Below are positions 18,766-29,327 of a stretch of 64,000 bases of DNA, piece by piece. Each line of letters starts with the position of its first letter. Position 1 is the stretch's first letter. The stretch is from Enterobacteriaceae endosymbiont of Donacia proxima (lineage in GTDB: Bacteria; Pseudomonadota; Gammaproteobacteria; Enterobacterales; Enterobacteriaceae), in assembly GCF_012569285.1 (NCBI RefSeq), contig NZ_CP046198.1:250313-314312 (forward strand), written 5' to 3'. Below the pieces are notes generated by a model that saw nothing but the letters and a program-made list of their open reading frames with translations, had not been told where the DNA came from and made no database searches. The position numbers and the translations under genes were made by a program.

Positions 18766-19119
18766 TTAAAAATTTAAACCTATATTACGTGCAGAATTTG
18801 CTAATGCCTTGATACGTCCATGATATTTAAAACCAGAACGATCAAATGATACACTTAAAATACCTTTCTTAATAGATCTTTTTGCTATTTTAGTTCCTAT
18901 TAAAGTAGCAGCTGAGATATTTCCAGTATATTTTAGTTGTTTTTTAATTTTTTTTTCTAATGTTGAAGCTGTTATTAAAATTTTATTATCTTTAGAAATT
19001 ATTTGTGCATATATATGTCGTGAAGTACGATGTATTGATAAACGTATATGTTTAAATTTTTGTAAATTTTTACGAAATTTAGTCGCTCTACGTATACGAG
19101 AAATTTTCTTTATATTCAT
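18766..19119 (-). CDS. rplR: 50S ribosomal protein L18
   Basis: 117 residues, the E. coli length. It begins [18 protein letters not shown] and has [16 protein letters not shown] and [21 protein letters not shown]18 binds 5S rRNA with L5 and L25. Between rplF and rpsE in the spc operon. Confidence 0.97.
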   Translation of the reverse strand: MNIKKISRIRRATKFRKNLQKFKHIRLSIHRTSRHIYAQIISKDNKILITASTLEKKIKKQLKYTGNISAATLIGTKIAKRSIKKGILSVSFDRSGFKYHGRIKALANSARNIGLNF

Positions 19120-19149
19120 AATTATATTTTAAAAACCTTATTTTAAATA

Positions 19150-19683
19150 TTATTTTTTTTTAGTTTCTTTTATTTTTATTATTTCATCATCGTAACGGAT
19201 ACCTTTCCCCTTATATGGTTCAGGAGGACGATAAGACCTTATATCTGCAGCTACTTGACCTAATAATTGTTTATTTATCCCTTTTAAAATAATTTCATTT
19301 TGATTTAAACATTTTCCGGTAATTCCATTTGGAATGGTATATAATATTGTATGTGAAAAACCTATCATTAGGTGTAATATATTATTTTCAATAGAAAATT
19401 TATAACCTATTCCAAATAATATTAATTTTTTTTTGAAACCTTTTGTAATTCCGATAATCATTGAATTAACTAAAGAACGTACTGTTCCAGCTTGTGCCCA
19501 TCCATTTTTACATTTTATTTTTGGTTTAAAAAATATTTTATTATTATTTACAATAATGTTGACATCCTTGCTAAAGGTATTTACTAATATTTTATTATTA
19601 TTTGATAGACTAACTACTTGTTTATTAACAATAATTTTTATATTATCTGGAATAATAATTAATTTTTTTGCTATTCTAGACAT
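19150..19683 (-). CDS. rplF: 50S ribosomal protein L6
   Basis: 177 residues, the E. coli length. The N-terminus MSRIAKKLIIIPDNIKI and the C-terminal motif RSYRPPEPYKGKGIRYDDEI are diagnostic; WAQAGTVRSLVNSMIIGITK marks the first repeat. L6 lies near the factor-binding centre of the 50S subunit. Part of the spc operon. Confidence 0.97.
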   Translation of the reverse strand: MSRIAKKLIIIPDNIKIIVNKQVVSLSNNNKILVNTFSKDVNIIVNNNKIFFKPKIKCKNGWAQAGTVRSLVNSMIIGITKGFKKKLILFGIGYKFSIENNILHLMIGFSHTILYTIPNGITGKCLNQNEIILKGINKQLLGQVAADIRSYRPPEPYKGKGIRYDDEIIKIKETKKK

Positions 19684-19702
19684 TATTTAATGTACCTCTT
19701 TT

Positions 19703-20095
19703 TTAAGACACATAGCATATAATTTCGCCACCTAATCCATAATGTCTTGCATAATAATCAGTCATTAATCCTTTAGATGTTGAAATAATAGCGATACCTA
19801 ACCCAGATATTACTTTAGGTAAAAATTTTTTTTTTTTATAAATTCTTAATCCTGGTCTACTAATACAATGTATTTTTTCTATTACACCTTCTCCTTTAAA
19901 GTATTTTAAATAAATTTCTAATAAAGTATTATTATTTTTAATAATACTAAAATTTTTTATATATCCTTCTGTTTTTAAAATTTCAGCGATAGAATTTTTA
20001 AATTTTGAATATTGCATAATAATTCTAGATTTATGTGATTTTTGTCCATTACGTATACGTGTAAACATATCTGCAATTGGATTTTCTATACTCAT
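19703..20095 (-). CDS. rpsH: 30S ribosomal protein S8
   Basis: 130 residues, the E. coli length. It begins [18 protein letters not shown] and ends with [20 protein letters not shown], both typical; [10 protein letters not shown] and [11 protein letters not shown] are in the core. S8 binds 16S helix 21 and in E. coli represses spc operon translation at the rplE start. I could not identify a matching mRNA site here. Confidence 0.97.
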   Translation of the reverse strand: MSIENPIADMFTRIRNGQKSHKSRIIMQYSKFKNSIAEILKTEGYIKNFSIIKNNNTLLEIYLKYFKGEGVIEKIHCISRPGLRIYKKKKFLPKVISGLGIAIISTSKGLMTDYYARHYGLGGEIICYVS

Positions 20096-20125
20096 AGTAA
20101 TATTATCCTATATTATTTTATAAAA

Positions 20126-20431
20126 TTACCAACTAGATTTTTTTAATCCAGGGATATCTCCTTTCATTGCAGCTTCTCTTAATTTAATTCTACTTAATCC
20201 AAATTTTCTTAAAAATGCATGTGGGCGACCAGTTAATTTACATCTATTTCTTTGTCTTGACAAACTAGAATCTCTTGGTAAAGATTGTAATTTAAAAATA
20301 GCATTTAAACGAGATTTATTAGATGTATGTACATCAGAAATAATTTTCTTTAATTTTTTTCTTTTTAAAAAAAATTTTTTTCCTAATTTTATACGCTTTA
20401 ATTCACGTGCTTTAATAGATTCTTTTGTCAT
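20126..20431 (-). CDS. rpsN: 30S ribosomal protein S14
   Basis: 101 residues, the long zinc-free type found in enterics. It begins [18 protein letters not shown] and contains [20 protein letters not shown] and [20 protein letters not shown]. The four-cysteine zinc motif of short S14 is absent, as expected. Between rplE and rpsH. Confidence 0.97.
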   Translation of the reverse strand: MTKESIKARELKRIKLGKKFFLKRKKLKKIISDVHTSNKSRLNAIFKLQSLPRDSSLSRQRNRCKLTGRPHAFLRKFGLSRIKLREAAMKGDIPGLKKSSW

Positions 20432-20446
20432 ATTAAAATCCTTAAT

Positions 20447-20986
20447 TTATGATCTAAATGGAAAATTAAATGCTTTAAATAATGCATAACTTTCTTGATT
20501 TGAAATTTTATTAGTAGTTATTGTAATATCTAAACCTCTAATATGATCGATTTTATCAAAATTAATTTCTGGGAAAATTATTTGTTCTTTTATACCAATA
20601 TTATAATTACCATTTTTATCAAAAGATTTTTTAGATAAACCTCTAAAATCTCTAATTCTTGGAAGTACTATTAATAATAAACGATCAAAAAAATTCCACA
20701 TTTTTTTTTTTCTTAAAGTAACTTTACATCCGATAGGATATCCTTTTCTTATTTTAAAACTAGCTATAGATTTACGTGATTTAGTTATTATAGGTTTTTG
20801 TCCACTAATAAGTGTTAAATCATTAATAGCATTATCAAGATGTTTCTTATCAAGAATAACTTTTCCTACACCCATATTTAAAGTAATTTTTTTTATACAA
20901 GGAACTTGCATGATAGAAGTATATTTAAATTCTAACATTAATTTTCTGATTATTTTTTTTTTATAAAAATTATATAATTTTAACAT
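20447..20986 (-). CDS. rplE: 50S ribosomal protein L5
   Basis: 179 residues, the E. coli length. It has [57 protein letters not shown] and a C-terminus [14 protein letters not shown]5 binds 5S rRNA and forms the bridge to S13 and the P-site tRNA. Fully collinear with the family. Confidence 0.97.
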   Translation of the reverse strand: MLKLYNFYKKKIIRKLMLEFKYTSIMQVPCIKKITLNMGVGKVILDKKHLDNAINDLTLISGQKPIITKSRKSIASFKIRKGYPIGCKVTLRKKKMWNFFDRLLLIVLPRIRDFRGLSKKSFDKNGNYNIGIKEQIIFPEINFDKIDHIRGLDITITTNKISNQESYALFKAFNFPFRS

Positions 20987-21003
20987 TTAATATTATCTTT
21001 AAT

Positions 21004-21318
21004 TTATTTTAAATTTTTATTATTAGATTTAAAAAATCTTTTTTTAATACCTTTTTCATATCTAATTTTTATCTTATCTGCTTTATTTGTTTCAATATTA
21101 AAAATTGCTATATTTGAAATATGGATCGCAGCTTCTTTTTCTATAATTCCTCCTGTATGTGATATTGCTGGATTAGGTTTACTATGTTTTTTGATAATAT
21201 TTATCCCTTTTACCAATACAAATTCTTTTTTTATAAAACATTTAATTAAACCTCTTTTACCTTTATCTTTACCTGTTAAAATAATTACTTCATCATTACA
21301 ATGTAATTTATTTTTCAT
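21004..21318 (-). CDS. rplX: 50S ribosomal protein L24
   Basis: 104 residues, the E. coli length, when started at the ATG at 21318 (MKNKLHCNDEVIILTGKDKG). That ATG is preceded by a TGAGAT ribosome-binding site; an in-frame ATG 15 bases upstream overlaps this site and is less likely. The KOW motif is VIILTGKDKGKRG. L24 starts 50S assembly at domain I of 23S rRNA. It follows rplN closely. Confidence 0.95.
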   Translation of the reverse strand: MKNKLHCNDEVIILTGKDKGKRGLIKCFIKKEFVLVKGINIIKKHSKPNPAISHTGGIIEKEAAIHISNIAIFNIETNKADKIKIRYEKGIKKRFFKSNNKNLK

Positions 21319-21337
21319 ATATTTAAATCTCATTAAT

Positions 21338-21709
21338 TTAAATAACTTCTGGAGCTAATGAAATAATTTTCATAAATTTTTCATTTCTTAATTCCCTAGT
21401 AATTGGTCCAAAAATTCTTGTACCAATTAATTGTTCGTTAGTATCATTTAACAACACACATGAATTATGATCAAAACGTATTATGGAACCATCAAAACGT
21501 CTTATTCCTTTTTTAGTTCTAACAATTACTGCTTTTAATACATCACCTTTTTTTACTTTTCCTCTAGGAATTGCATCTTTAACAGTAACTTTAATAATAT
21601 CTCCAATATTAGCATAACGTCGTCTTGATCCACCTAATACTTTGATACACATAACATTTTTAGCGCCGGAATTATCTGCAATATTTAATACTGTATGTTC
21701 TTGTATCAT
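21338..21709 (-). CDS. rplN: 50S ribosomal protein L14
   Basis: 123 residues, the E. coli length, and among the best conserved proteins here. It begins [20 protein letters not shown] and contains [20 protein letters not shown] and [12 protein letters not shown]. First gene of the spc operon. The 103 bases upstream, between rpsQ and rplN, are the longest gap within the ribosomal cluster and lie where the spc promoter is in E. coli, but no clear promoter can be assigned in such AT-rich sequence. Confidence 0.98.
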   Translation of the reverse strand: MIQEHTVLNIADNSGAKNVMCIKVLGGSRRRYANIGDIIKVTVKDAIPRGKVKKGDVLKAVIVRTKKGIRRFDGSIIRFDHNSCVLLNDTNEQLIGTRIFGPITRELRNEKFMKIISLAPEVI

Positions 21710-21812
21710 ATATGTTCTATCTCTTTTTTACTGTAGATAATTTTATAAAATTATTATAATATTATATTAAGTTTAATTTTTATAAAAATTTATTTTAAAT
21801 AAAATTTTATGA

Positions 21813-22067
21813 TTAAATTATTGATTTCTTTATAATTTTAACTAAAATCCAAGATTTAGTTTTAGATAATGGACGAGATTCTTTAATTTCAACTAGATCT
21901 CCAATATTACATATATTTTTTTCATCATGTACATGTAATTTTGTAGTACGATTAATATATTTCCCATATATAGGATGTTTTATTAATTTATTAATATGAA
22001 CAACAATAGATTTTTGCATTTTATTACTTATAACTTTACCTTTTAAGGTTTTTATTTTTTTATGCAT
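21813..22067 (-). CDS. rpsQ: 30S ribosomal protein S17
   Basis: 84 residues, the E. coli length. The OB-fold carries [37 protein letters not shown] and [18 protein letters not shown], all S17 signatures. It is the last gene of the S10 operon, after rpmC. Confidence 0.97.
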   Translation of the reverse strand: MHKKIKTLKGKVISNKMQKSIVVHINKLIKHPIYGKYINRTTKLHVHDEKNICNIGDLVEIKESRPLSKTKSWILVKIIKKSII

Positions 22068-22070
22068 AAT

Positions 22071-22268
22071 TTATAATCCTTTTTTTTTTCTTTGTAATAA
22101 AATTGTTTTTATTCTTGCAATATTTTTTCTTGATTTTTTTAATAAATGAGTATGTTTTAAATTTCCTGATGCTAATTGAATTTTTAAATTAAATTGTTCT
22201 CTAGATAAACTTAATAATTCATTTTTTAATTCTTTATTTTTTTGTTTTAAAAAATAATTTATTTTCAT
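22071..22268 (-). CDS. rpmC: 50S ribosomal protein L29
   Basis: 65 residues against 63. It has KNKELKNELLSLSREQFNLK and ASGNLKHTHLLKKSRKNIAR, the L29 helical hairpin. L29 lies by the exit tunnel beside L23, where signal recognition particle and trigger factor dock. It ends 4 bases before rpsQ. Confidence 0.96.
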   Translation of the reverse strand: MKINYFLKQKNKELKNELLSLSREQFNLKIQLASGNLKHTHLLKKSRKNIARIKTILLQRKKKGL

Positions 22269-22280
22269 ATAGTATATATT

Positions 22281-22682
22281 TCATTTTTTTAAAAAAATTG
22301 TTTGAACAGATAATTTTGCTGCACCTAATTTTAATGCTTTACTAGCAATTTTTTCTGAAACACCATCAATTTCATATAAAATTCTTCCTGGTTGAATTAA
22401 AGCTACCCAATATTCAACATTACCTTTACCTTTACCCATTCTAACTTCTAAAGGTTTTTTTGTAATAGGTTTATCTGGGAAAATTCTAATCCATATTTTT
22501 CCTTGTCTTTTCATGGAATGACTGATAGCTCTTCTAGCCGATTCTATTTGTTTAGATGTAATTCTTCCTCTTTTTATGGCTTTTAAAGCATAGATGCCAA
22601 AATGTATATCCATGCCTATAATAACTCCACGATTTCTTCCTTTTTGCATTTTTCTAAATTTTGTACGTTTTGGTTGTAACAT
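22281..22682 (-). CDS. rplP: 50S ribosomal protein L16
   Basis: 133 residues against 136, three short at the C-terminus. It begins [19 protein letters not shown] and contains [20 protein letters not shown] and [20 protein letters not shown]16 helps place the tRNA acceptor arm in the A site. Between rpsC and rpmC. Confidence 0.97.
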   Translation of the reverse strand: MLQPKRTKFRKMQKGRNRGVIIGMDIHFGIYALKAIKRGRITSKQIESARRAISHSMKRQGKIWIRIFPDKPITKKPLEVRMGKGKGNVEYWVALIQPGRILYEIDGVSEKIASKALKLGAAKLSVQTIFLKK

Positions 22683-22699
22683 TATATTAATCTCCTTTT

Positions 22700-23410
22700 T
22701 TATTTACGTCCTTTATTTTTTTGCATTTTATATGTATAACGTGTAATTTTTTTTGTAAGAGTTATTTTTTTTTTAAAAGTATTTTTTAATATTTCTCCTT
22801 TAAAAATCCAAACTTTGACTCCTATTATACCATAAGTAGTGTGTGCTATAGATAAACTGAAATCAATGTCTGCTCTTAAAGTATGCAATGGTACTCTACC
22901 TTCTCTATACCATTCTGTACGTGCAATTTCTGTTCCTCCTAAACGACCACTAACTTCTACTTTTACACCTTTTGCTCCTAATCTCATGGAATTTTGTACT
23001 GCTCTTTTCATTACTCTTCGAAACATAACTCTTTTTTCTAATTGTGCAGATATAATATCAGCTACTAATTTTGCTTCTAATTCCGGTTTTCTAACTTCTG
23101 TTATATTTACTTGTGCAGGTACTTTTGTAATTTTAGATATCATTTTTCTAAGTTTTTCTACATCTTCTCCTTTTTTTCCTATAACTATTCCGGGACGTGC
23201 TGTATAAATATTTACTCTAATACTTTTAGATGGTCTTTCTATTATGATTTTTGAAACAGATGCTTTTACTAATTTTTTTCTTAAAAATTTTCTTACTTGA
23301 AAATCACTGTATAAATAATTTGCATAATCTTTTTTATTAGCAAACCAAATAGAATTCCATATTTTTGTTATTCCTAATCTTAAACCATTAGGATGTGTTT
23401 TTTGACCCAT
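22700..23410 (-). CDS. rpsC: 30S ribosomal protein S3
   Basis: 236 residues against 233. It begins [20 protein letters not shown]; the KH domain has [19 protein letters not shown]; the C-terminal domain has [21 protein letters not shown]3 is at the mRNA entry site. The C-terminal tail is lysine-rich and diverged. Confidence 0.98.
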   Translation of the reverse strand: MGQKTHPNGLRLGITKIWNSIWFANKKDYANYLYSDFQVRKFLRKKLVKASVSKIIIERPSKSIRVNIYTARPGIVIGKKGEDVEKLRKMISKITKVPAQVNITEVRKPELEAKLVADIISAQLEKRVMFRRVMKRAVQNSMRLGAKGVKVEVSGRLGGTEIARTEWYREGRVPLHTLRADIDFSLSIAHTTYGIIGVKVWIFKGEILKNTFKKKITLTKKITRYTYKMQKNKGRK

Positions 23411-23425
23411 TTATATTTACTCCAA

Positions 23426-23761
23426 TTATGGATTATCTGTTAGAATAATAGTAATATGACTTGTATATTTTAAAATTCTATCTGATCGACCTTTAGCTCT
23501 AGGCATAATACGTTTCATATTTGTACCTAAATCTATATATATTTTTTTTATAAATAAATTATCTATATCTAATCCATAGTTATGTTCAGCATTAGATATA
23601 GCTGAATTTAATGTTTTTTTTACTAAAACTGCAGATTTTTTATTTGAAAAATTTAAAATATCTAAAGCTTTAGATATTTTTTCTTTTCTAATAAGATTAG
23701 CTATAAGTCTTAATTTTTGTGCAGAAGAAGGAGCATATTTATATTTTGATAAAATTTCCAT
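23426..23761 (-). CDS. rplV: 50S ribosomal protein L22
   Basis: 111 residues against 110. It has [39 protein letters not shown] and [20 protein letters not shown], the last being the beta-hairpin that lines the exit tunnel. Between rpsS and rpsC. Confidence 0.97.
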   Translation of the reverse strand: MEILSKYKYAPSSAQKLRLIANLIRKEKISKALDILNFSNKKSAVLVKKTLNSAISNAEHNYGLDIDNLFIKKIYIDLGTNMKRIMPRAKGRSDRILKYTSHITIILTDNP

Positions 23762-23796
23762 TTTTTTATACTCATTTTATGAATAAAATATATATT

Positions 23797-24084
23797 TTAT
23801 TTCTTTAAAGTTTTTTTTATTTTTTTATCTGCTGTATGTCCTCTATATGTTCTTGTCGGAGAAAATTCACCTAATTTATGTCCAACCATTTCATTAGTAA
23901 TATATATTGGAATATGCTGACGGCCATTATGTACAGCTATAGTTAATCCAATCATATTAGGGAAAATAGTAGAACGTCTAGACCATGTCTTTAGTGGTTT
24001 TTTGTCTTTATTTACTATTGCTTTTTCAATTTTTCTAAATAAATGTTGATCTATAAAAGGACCTTTTTTTAATGAACGAGGCAT
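23797..24084 (-). CDS. rpsS: 30S ribosomal protein S19
   Basis: 95 residues against 92. It begins [20 protein letters not shown] and contains [19 protein letters not shown] and [18 protein letters not shown]19 pairs with S13 in the 30S head. Between rplB and rplV. Confidence 0.98.
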   Translation of the reverse strand: MPRSLKKGPFIDQHLFRKIEKAIVNKDKKPLKTWSRRSTIFPNMIGLTIAVHNGRQHIPIYITNEMVGHKLGEFSPTRTYRGHTADKKIKKTLKK

Positions 24085-24104
24085 TATTTATTTCCTTTTT
24101 TATA

Positions 24105-24926
24105 TTAAATACTACGATGTTTTATAATATATTTTTCTGTTCTTTTATTTTTTCTGGTTTTTTTACCTTTTGTTTTAATACCCCAAGGGGTAACAGGATG
24201 TTTACCAAAATTTTTACCTTCACCCCCACCATGAGGATGGTCTATTGGATTCATAGCAGTTCCTCTAACTGTAGGTCTTATTCCTTTCCAACGTTTTGCT
24301 CCAGCTTTTCCATATGATTTTAACATATGTTCATTATTACCAATTTCTCCTAATGTTGCTCTACAATCAGATTTAATCTTGCGAATTTCTCCAGATTTTA
24401 ATCTTAAAGTTATATAATATTCTTCCTTTGATATTAATTGTACATATGTACCAGCAGCCCTAGCTATTTGTCCACCTTTTCCAGGTTTCATTTCTACATT
24501 ATGTAATGTGGTACCAACTGGTATATTTTTCATAGGTAAAGTATTACCAATTTTAATACTAGCATTCTTTCCTGATTCTACTGTATCACCAATTTTTAAA
24601 TTTTTGGGAGATAAAATATATGTTCTTACTCCATCTTTATATTTAATTAAAGCAATATTAGCAGAACGATTTGGATCGTATTCTATATGTTCTACTATAG
24701 CAGGAATATTATCTTTATTTCGTTTAAAATCTATAATACGATATAATTTTTTATGTCCTCCGCCAATATGACGAGTTGTAATTCTACCGTTATTATTTCT
24801 TCCACCTGATTTATGTTTTTTTTCTAATTTAGAATAAAATGGTTTACCTTTATATAAAAAATTATTAATGATTTTAACCATATGTCTTCTACCAGGAGAA
24901 GTAGGTTTATACTTTTTAATTATCAT
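24105..24926 (-). CDS. rplB: 50S ribosomal protein L2
   Basis: 273 residues, the E. coli length. [15 protein letters not shown] at the start, [33 protein letters not shown] and the C-terminal [20 protein letters not shown], which holds the conserved His near the peptidyl transferase centre. Longest gene of the S10 operon. Confidence 0.98.
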   Translation of the reverse strand: MIIKKYKPTSPGRRHMVKIINNFLYKGKPFYSKLEKKHKSGGRNNNGRITTRHIGGGHKKLYRIIDFKRNKDNIPAIVEHIEYDPNRSANIALIKYKDGVRTYILSPKNLKIGDTVESGKNASIKIGNTLPMKNIPVGTTLHNVEMKPGKGGQIARAAGTYVQLISKEEYYITLRLKSGEIRKIKSDCRATLGEIGNNEHMLKSYGKAGAKRWKGIRPTVRGTAMNPIDHPHGGGEGKNFGKHPVTPWGIKTKGKKTRKNKRTEKYIIKHRSI

Positions 24927-24944
24927 ATTCTATAAATTTAATCC

Positions 24945-25250
24945 TTAAAAATTACTTTTTGTATCAAAATTAATTTTTTGATTTTTCTCTAACATTATAT
25001 ATGCTTTTTTCCAATTTTTTTTTTTAAATGTATATTTTTTATTTTTTTTAATTTTTCCTTTAATAATTAAAGTATTAATATTTTTTATTTTTATATTAAA
25101 CATTTTTTGTATTACTTTTTTAATAGCTATTTTGTTAGCTTTTTTAAAAACTTTAATAATTATTGTATTTGTTTTTTCTGTAATAAAAGAAGCTTTTTCA
25201 GAAATATGGGGCCCTTTAATAATTTTAAAATCAGATTCTTTTAAATTCAT
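24945..25250 (-). CDS. rplW: 50S ribosomal protein L23
   Basis: 101 residues against 100. It has IIKGPHISEKASFITEKTN at the start; the remainder is heavily lysine/isoleucine-biased but keeps the IKKVIQKMFNIKIKNINTL pattern. L23 is the docking site for trigger factor. Its ATG overlaps the rplD stop (ATGA), so the two are coupled. Confidence 0.95.
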   Translation of the reverse strand: MNLKESDFKIIKGPHISEKASFITEKTNTIIIKVFKKANKIAIKKVIQKMFNIKIKNINTLIIKGKIKKNKKYTFKKKNWKKAYIMLEKNQKINFDTKSNF

Positions 25251-25852
25251 TTTAATATCTCTTCTATGTGTTTAATAGCATTTACAGTAATAATTATTTT
25301 ATGATAATTAATTAAATCAATAGGACTTATATTAATTGAATTTGTAATTTTGATATTATATAAATTACGAGATGCTAAAAATAAATTTTGATTAATTAAT
25401 GTTGTAATAATCATTATTTTTTTTGATAAATATTTTTTTAATTTTGTAACTAAAATCTTAGTTTTTGGTTCATTTATAATAAATTTTTTTACTAAAATTA
25501 TTCTATTTTCTTTGATTAATTTTGAAAAAATACTTTTTAATGCATTTCGAAACATTTTTTTATTAATTTTTTTATTATAAATTTTATTTTTTGCTGCAAA
25601 AGTTACACCTCCAGAACGCCAAATAGGGCTTTTTACAGATCCTGCTCTAGCTTTTCCTGTTCCTTTTTGTCTCCATGGTTTTTTATTAGATCCTTTAACT
25701 TCTCCTTTTGTTTTTTGTGATTTAGTACCTTGTCTACCTATTGTTCTATATGATTCTATAACTTGATGTATTAATTCTTTGTTATAATTCCTATTAAAAA
25801 TAATATTTGAAACTATAACTGTGTCTTTTGTATCTTCTGTTATAATTTCCAT
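25247..25852 (-). CDS. rplD: 50S ribosomal protein L4
   Basis: 201 residues, the E. coli length. Conserved core: YRTIGRQGTKSQKTKGEVKG and KPWRQKGTGKARAGSVKSPI, the loop that reaches the exit tunnel. The second half is divergent. In E. coli L4 represses its own operon through the S10 leader; the leader here is short on recognisable structure. Confidence 0.97.
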   Translation of the reverse strand: MEIITEDTKDTVIVSNIIFNRNYNKELIHQVIESYRTIGRQGTKSQKTKGEVKGSNKKPWRQKGTGKARAGSVKSPIWRSGGVTFAAKNKIYNKKINKKMFRNALKSIFSKLIKENRIILVKKFIINEPKTKILVTKLKKYLSKKIMIITTLINQNLFLASRNLYNIKITNSINISPIDLINYHKIIITVNAIKHIEEILK

Positions 25853-25878
25853 TTTAATCCTAAAATTAATATATTTTA

Positions 25879-26523
25879 TTATTTAGTAAAATTTTTTATT
25901 GCTGGTTTTACAATTACATTGCTACCGCTATAACCAGGTATAGCTCCTTTTATAAGTAATAAATTTTTAATAAAATCTAACTTTATAATATGTAGATTTT
26001 GTATAGTAATTTTTTTATTACCTAACTGACCAGCCATTTTTTTGCCTTTAAATACTTTACCTGGAGTTTGATTTTGTCCAATAGATCCAGGAACTCTATG
26101 TGAAAGAGAATTTCCATGACTAGAGTCTTGAGTTTTAAAATTCCATCTTTTTACAGTACCTGAAAATCCTTTTCCTTTAGATATACCAGTAACATCTACT
26201 TTGACTATTTGTTTAAAAATATCAATATTTATTTTTTGACCTACATAAAATTTATTTATATTATAATCGTGAATACGATACTCCCATAAAATAGAACCAG
26301 CTTCAGTTTTTGCTTTTAAAAAATGTCCTATTTCAGATTTATTAATATGATTAGTTTTTTTAAAACCTGTAGTCATTTGAATAGCATTATATCCATCATT
26401 TAAAATAGTTTTAATTTGAGTTACACGTATATTTTCAAACTGTATCACAGTTATTGGAATAGACGTACCTTCTTCAGTAAAAATTCTAGTCATACCCATT
26501 TTTTTACCCATTAATCCAATCAT
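25879..26523 (-). CDS. rplC: 50S ribosomal protein L3
   Basis: 214 residues against 209. It begins [19 protein letters not shown] and has the long central extension [38 protein letters not shown] and KKMAGQLGN. The extension reaches the peptidyl transferase centre; the methylated Gln of E. coli L3 lies in this [10 protein letters not shown] motif. Second gene of the S10 operon. Confidence 0.98.
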   Translation of the reverse strand: MIGLMGKKMGMTRIFTEEGTSIPITVIQFENIRVTQIKTILNDGYNAIQMTTGFKKTNHINKSEIGHFLKAKTEAGSILWEYRIHDYNINKFYVGQKINIDIFKQIVKVDVTGISKGKGFSGTVKRWNFKTQDSSHGNSLSHRVPGSIGQNQTPGKVFKGKKMAGQLGNKKITIQNLHIIKLDFIKNLLLIKGAIPGYSGSNVIVKPAIKNFTK

Positions 26524-26562
26524 ATATTATATGCTCCACTATTATAGTTTTAATATATTTTA

Positions 26563-27143
<581 letters not shown>

Positions 27144-27560
27144 ATGACACTATTAGCTTTCGATTATGGTACTAAAAATATAGGTGTTGCAGTAGGTCAA
27201 AGTTTTATACGTATAGCACATACATTAAAAGTAATTAAAAATAAAAAATCAGGTGCTATTAATTGGATTAAATTTAATAATTTATTTAATCAATGGAAAC
27301 CAAAAAAAATTATAATTGGATTACCATTACAAATGGATGGAAGTCAACAATATATAACTACGTTAGTTAAAAAATTTGCTTTTCATATAAAAAAAAAATT
27401 TAATATTAATAATATTGAATTCCATGATGAAAGATTAAGTACAGTAGAAGCTAAAAATATTTTATTTACTACAGGAGGATGGAAAAATTTACAAAAAAGT
27501 GATATAAATTCTTTATCAGCATCCATTATTTTACAAAGTTGGTTTGAGAATAATAAATAA
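27144..27560 (+). CDS. ruvX: Pre-16S rRNA nuclease / Holliday-junction resolvase-like RuvX
   Basis: 138 residues, the E. coli YqgF length. It has the RNase H-like LLAFDYGTKNIGVAVGQ with D7, IIIGLPLQMDGSQ, and FHDERLSTVEAK near 92-103. YqgF is implicated in processing the 5' end of 16S rRNA in E. coli, which fits retention in a translation-focused genome. It begins the run ruvX-yggT-hemW-trmB-yggX, in the same order as in E. coli with yggR, yggS, yggU, rdgB, mutY and others removed. Confidence 0.95.
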   Translation: MTLLAFDYGTKNIGVAVGQSFIRIAHTLKVIKNKKSGAINWIKFNNLFNQWKPKKIIIGLPLQMDGSQQYITTLVKKFAFHIKKKFNINNIEFHDERLSTVEAKNILFTTGGWKNLQKSDINSLSASIILQSWFENNK

Positions 27561-27616
27561 AAAATTTTTTGAATAAAATTTATTTATAAATACATTTTAT
27601 GTATTCTGGAGTTTTT

Positions 27617-28174
27617 ATGGTTAAAATTATATGTTTATGTAAACATTTAATGAATTTTATAATATTATTTTTTTTATTAAGATTATGGATTTATTATTCT
27701 ATAAATAATTACTGCAATATCTTTGCAAGATTTGTAATAATATTAACAGATATATTTTTAAAATATATTAAAAAAATTTTACCTATAAAACATAATAAGA
27801 TACTATCTATAGTAGTATTTTTATTTTTTTTGTTTTTTAAATATCCGATAATAATATTATTACAATATGGAAATTTATTTAATTATAGTATAATTATTTA
27901 TATATTTATTAGTATATTAACTTTACTTAAAATTACTGGTTTTTTATTGTTTTATATAATTACTATATATTTAATATTAAATTATCTTAATTTAAGATTT
28001 CTAGATCTTAATGAAATTTTAGAAATATTTATAAATCAAATTTATTTTTTTATAAAAATAATATGTCCTAATATTTATTATTTAAATATTGTTTTATTTA
28101 TTACTAATATAATATTATATTTATTCAATAATTTATTAATAAATTTATTCCCTCAATTTTGGTTTTTAATTTAA
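27617..28174 (+). CDS. yggT: YggT family inner-membrane protein
   Basis: 185 residues from the ATG at 27617, which has a TGGAG ribosome-binding site; an in-frame ATG 18 bases upstream would leave that site inside the coding region. It is almost entirely hydrophobic with the YggT layout of two repeats. LLRLWIYYSINNYCNIFARF matches the E. coli N-terminal repeat, TLLKITGFLLFYI the middle, and LFPQFWFLI the end. Function is not well defined; the family has been linked to osmotic stress and membrane protein assembly. Four bases separate it from hemW. Confidence 0.85.
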   Translation: MVKIICLCKHLMNFIILFFLLRLWIYYSINNYCNIFARFVIILTDIFLKYIKKILPIKHNKILSIVVFLFFLFFKYPIIILLQYGNLFNYSIIIYIFISILTLLKITGFLLFYIITIYLILNYLNLRFLDLNEILEIFINQIYFFIKIICPNIYYLNIVLFITNIILYLFNNLLINLFPQFWFLI

Positions 28175-28178
28175 AAAT

Positions 28179-29327
28179 ATGATAAATTTTAATAAAAATT
28201 ATAGTTTATATATTCATATTCCTTGGTGTTTAAAAAAATGTCCTTATTGTGATTTTTTTTCTAAAATTTTAATAAAAAAAAATAAAAAAATACAATTTAA
28301 GTATATAAATAGTTTATTATTAGATTTAGAAAAAACTTTAACTTTTTTTAAAAAAAAAATTTATATTAAAAGTATTTTTTTCGGTGGAGGCACACCTAGT
28401 TTAATGTATGGAAAATATATATCATTTCTTTTAAAAGAAATAAGAAAAAAAGTTTATATATCTAAATTAGCTGAAATTACTATTGAAATAAATCCAAATT
28501 CTATTTCTGAAAATCAAATTATAAATTATGTAAATAATGGTATTAATCGTTTTTCGATTGGAGTACAGAGTTTTAATAATAGAAATTTAAAAAATTTGGG
28601 TAGATTACATTCTGCAGAAGAAGCGATTAATGCTATTTATATTCTAAAAAAAAATAATATTTCTAATATTAATATAGATATGATGTATGGTATACCAGGG
28701 CAATCATTAAATGATTCATATCAAGATTTATGTAAAGCTATTTTTTTTAAACCAAATCATATTTCATGGTATCAACTTACTATTGAAAAAAATACTATTT
28801 TTGAAAAATATAAACCTAAAAATTTATTAAATGATGATATTTTATGGAAAATGTTTTTACAAGGGAAAAAACTTTTTTTTCAAAACGGATATTTTCAATA
28901 TGAAATTTCTTCTTTTGTAAGAAATTATAAATATAAATGTAAACATAATTTAAATTATTGGTATTTCGGTAATTATTTAGGTATTGGTTGTAATGCACAT
29001 AGTAAAATTACTTTATTTGATAATAAAATTATTAGAATTATTAAAAATAATAATATTAAGCAATATATAAATGGAAATTTTATTACTTCTATAAATACAC
29101 TTTTATATCAAGATAAAATATTTGAGTTTTTTTTAAATCGATTTAGATTATATAATAAAATTAATAAAAAAGAATTTGTAAAATCAACAGGTATAAAGGT
29201 AATAAATATTACGTCTATGATTGATAAAGCATTAAAATTAAATTATTTAAAAGAAGATAATAACTTTTGGTATATAACAAATAAAGGACATTTATATCTA
29301 AATGATTTATTAGAAATATTTATTTAA
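28179..29327 (+). CDS. hemW: Radical SAM heme chaperone HemW
   Basis: 382 residues against 378. It begins YSLYIHIPWCLKKCPYCDFF with the CxxxCxxC cluster C17, C21, C24, where Phe-Phe follows the last cysteine as in HemW and HemN. FGGGTPSLM and GVQSFNNRNLKNLGRLHSAE follow. HemW binds heme and delivers it to respiratory enzymes in some bacteria; it lacks HemN catalytic activity. Retention suggests a heme-requiring respiratory chain. Its 3' end overlaps convergent trmB by 18 bases. Confidence 0.93.
   Translation: MINFNKNYSLYIHIPWCLKKCPYCDFFSKILIKKNKKIQFKYINSLLLDLEKTLTFFKKKIYIKSIFFGGGTPSLMYGKYISFLLKEIRKKVYISKLAEITIEINPNSISENQIINYVNNGINRFSIGVQSFNNRNLKNLGRLHSAEEAINAIYILKKNNISNINIDMMYGIPGQSLNDSYQDLCKAIFFKPNHISWYQLTIEKNTIFEKYKPKNLLNDDILWKMFLQGKKLFFQNGYFQYEISSFVRNYKYKCKHNLNYWYFGNYLGIGCNAHSKITLFDNKIIRIIKNNNIKQYINGNFITSINTLLYQDKIFEFFLNRFRLYNKINKKEFVKSTGIKVINITSMIDKALKLNYLKEDNNFWYITNKGHLYLNDLLEIFI

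Noticed and set aside
13566-25000. Plus-strand open frames of 67-122 codons within the ribosomal cluster
   Set aside because: All are antisense to highly conserved ribosomal protein genes and have no recognisable product.
28816-28998. Minus-strand frame of 60 codons
   Set aside because: It lies wholly inside hemW on the opposite strand.
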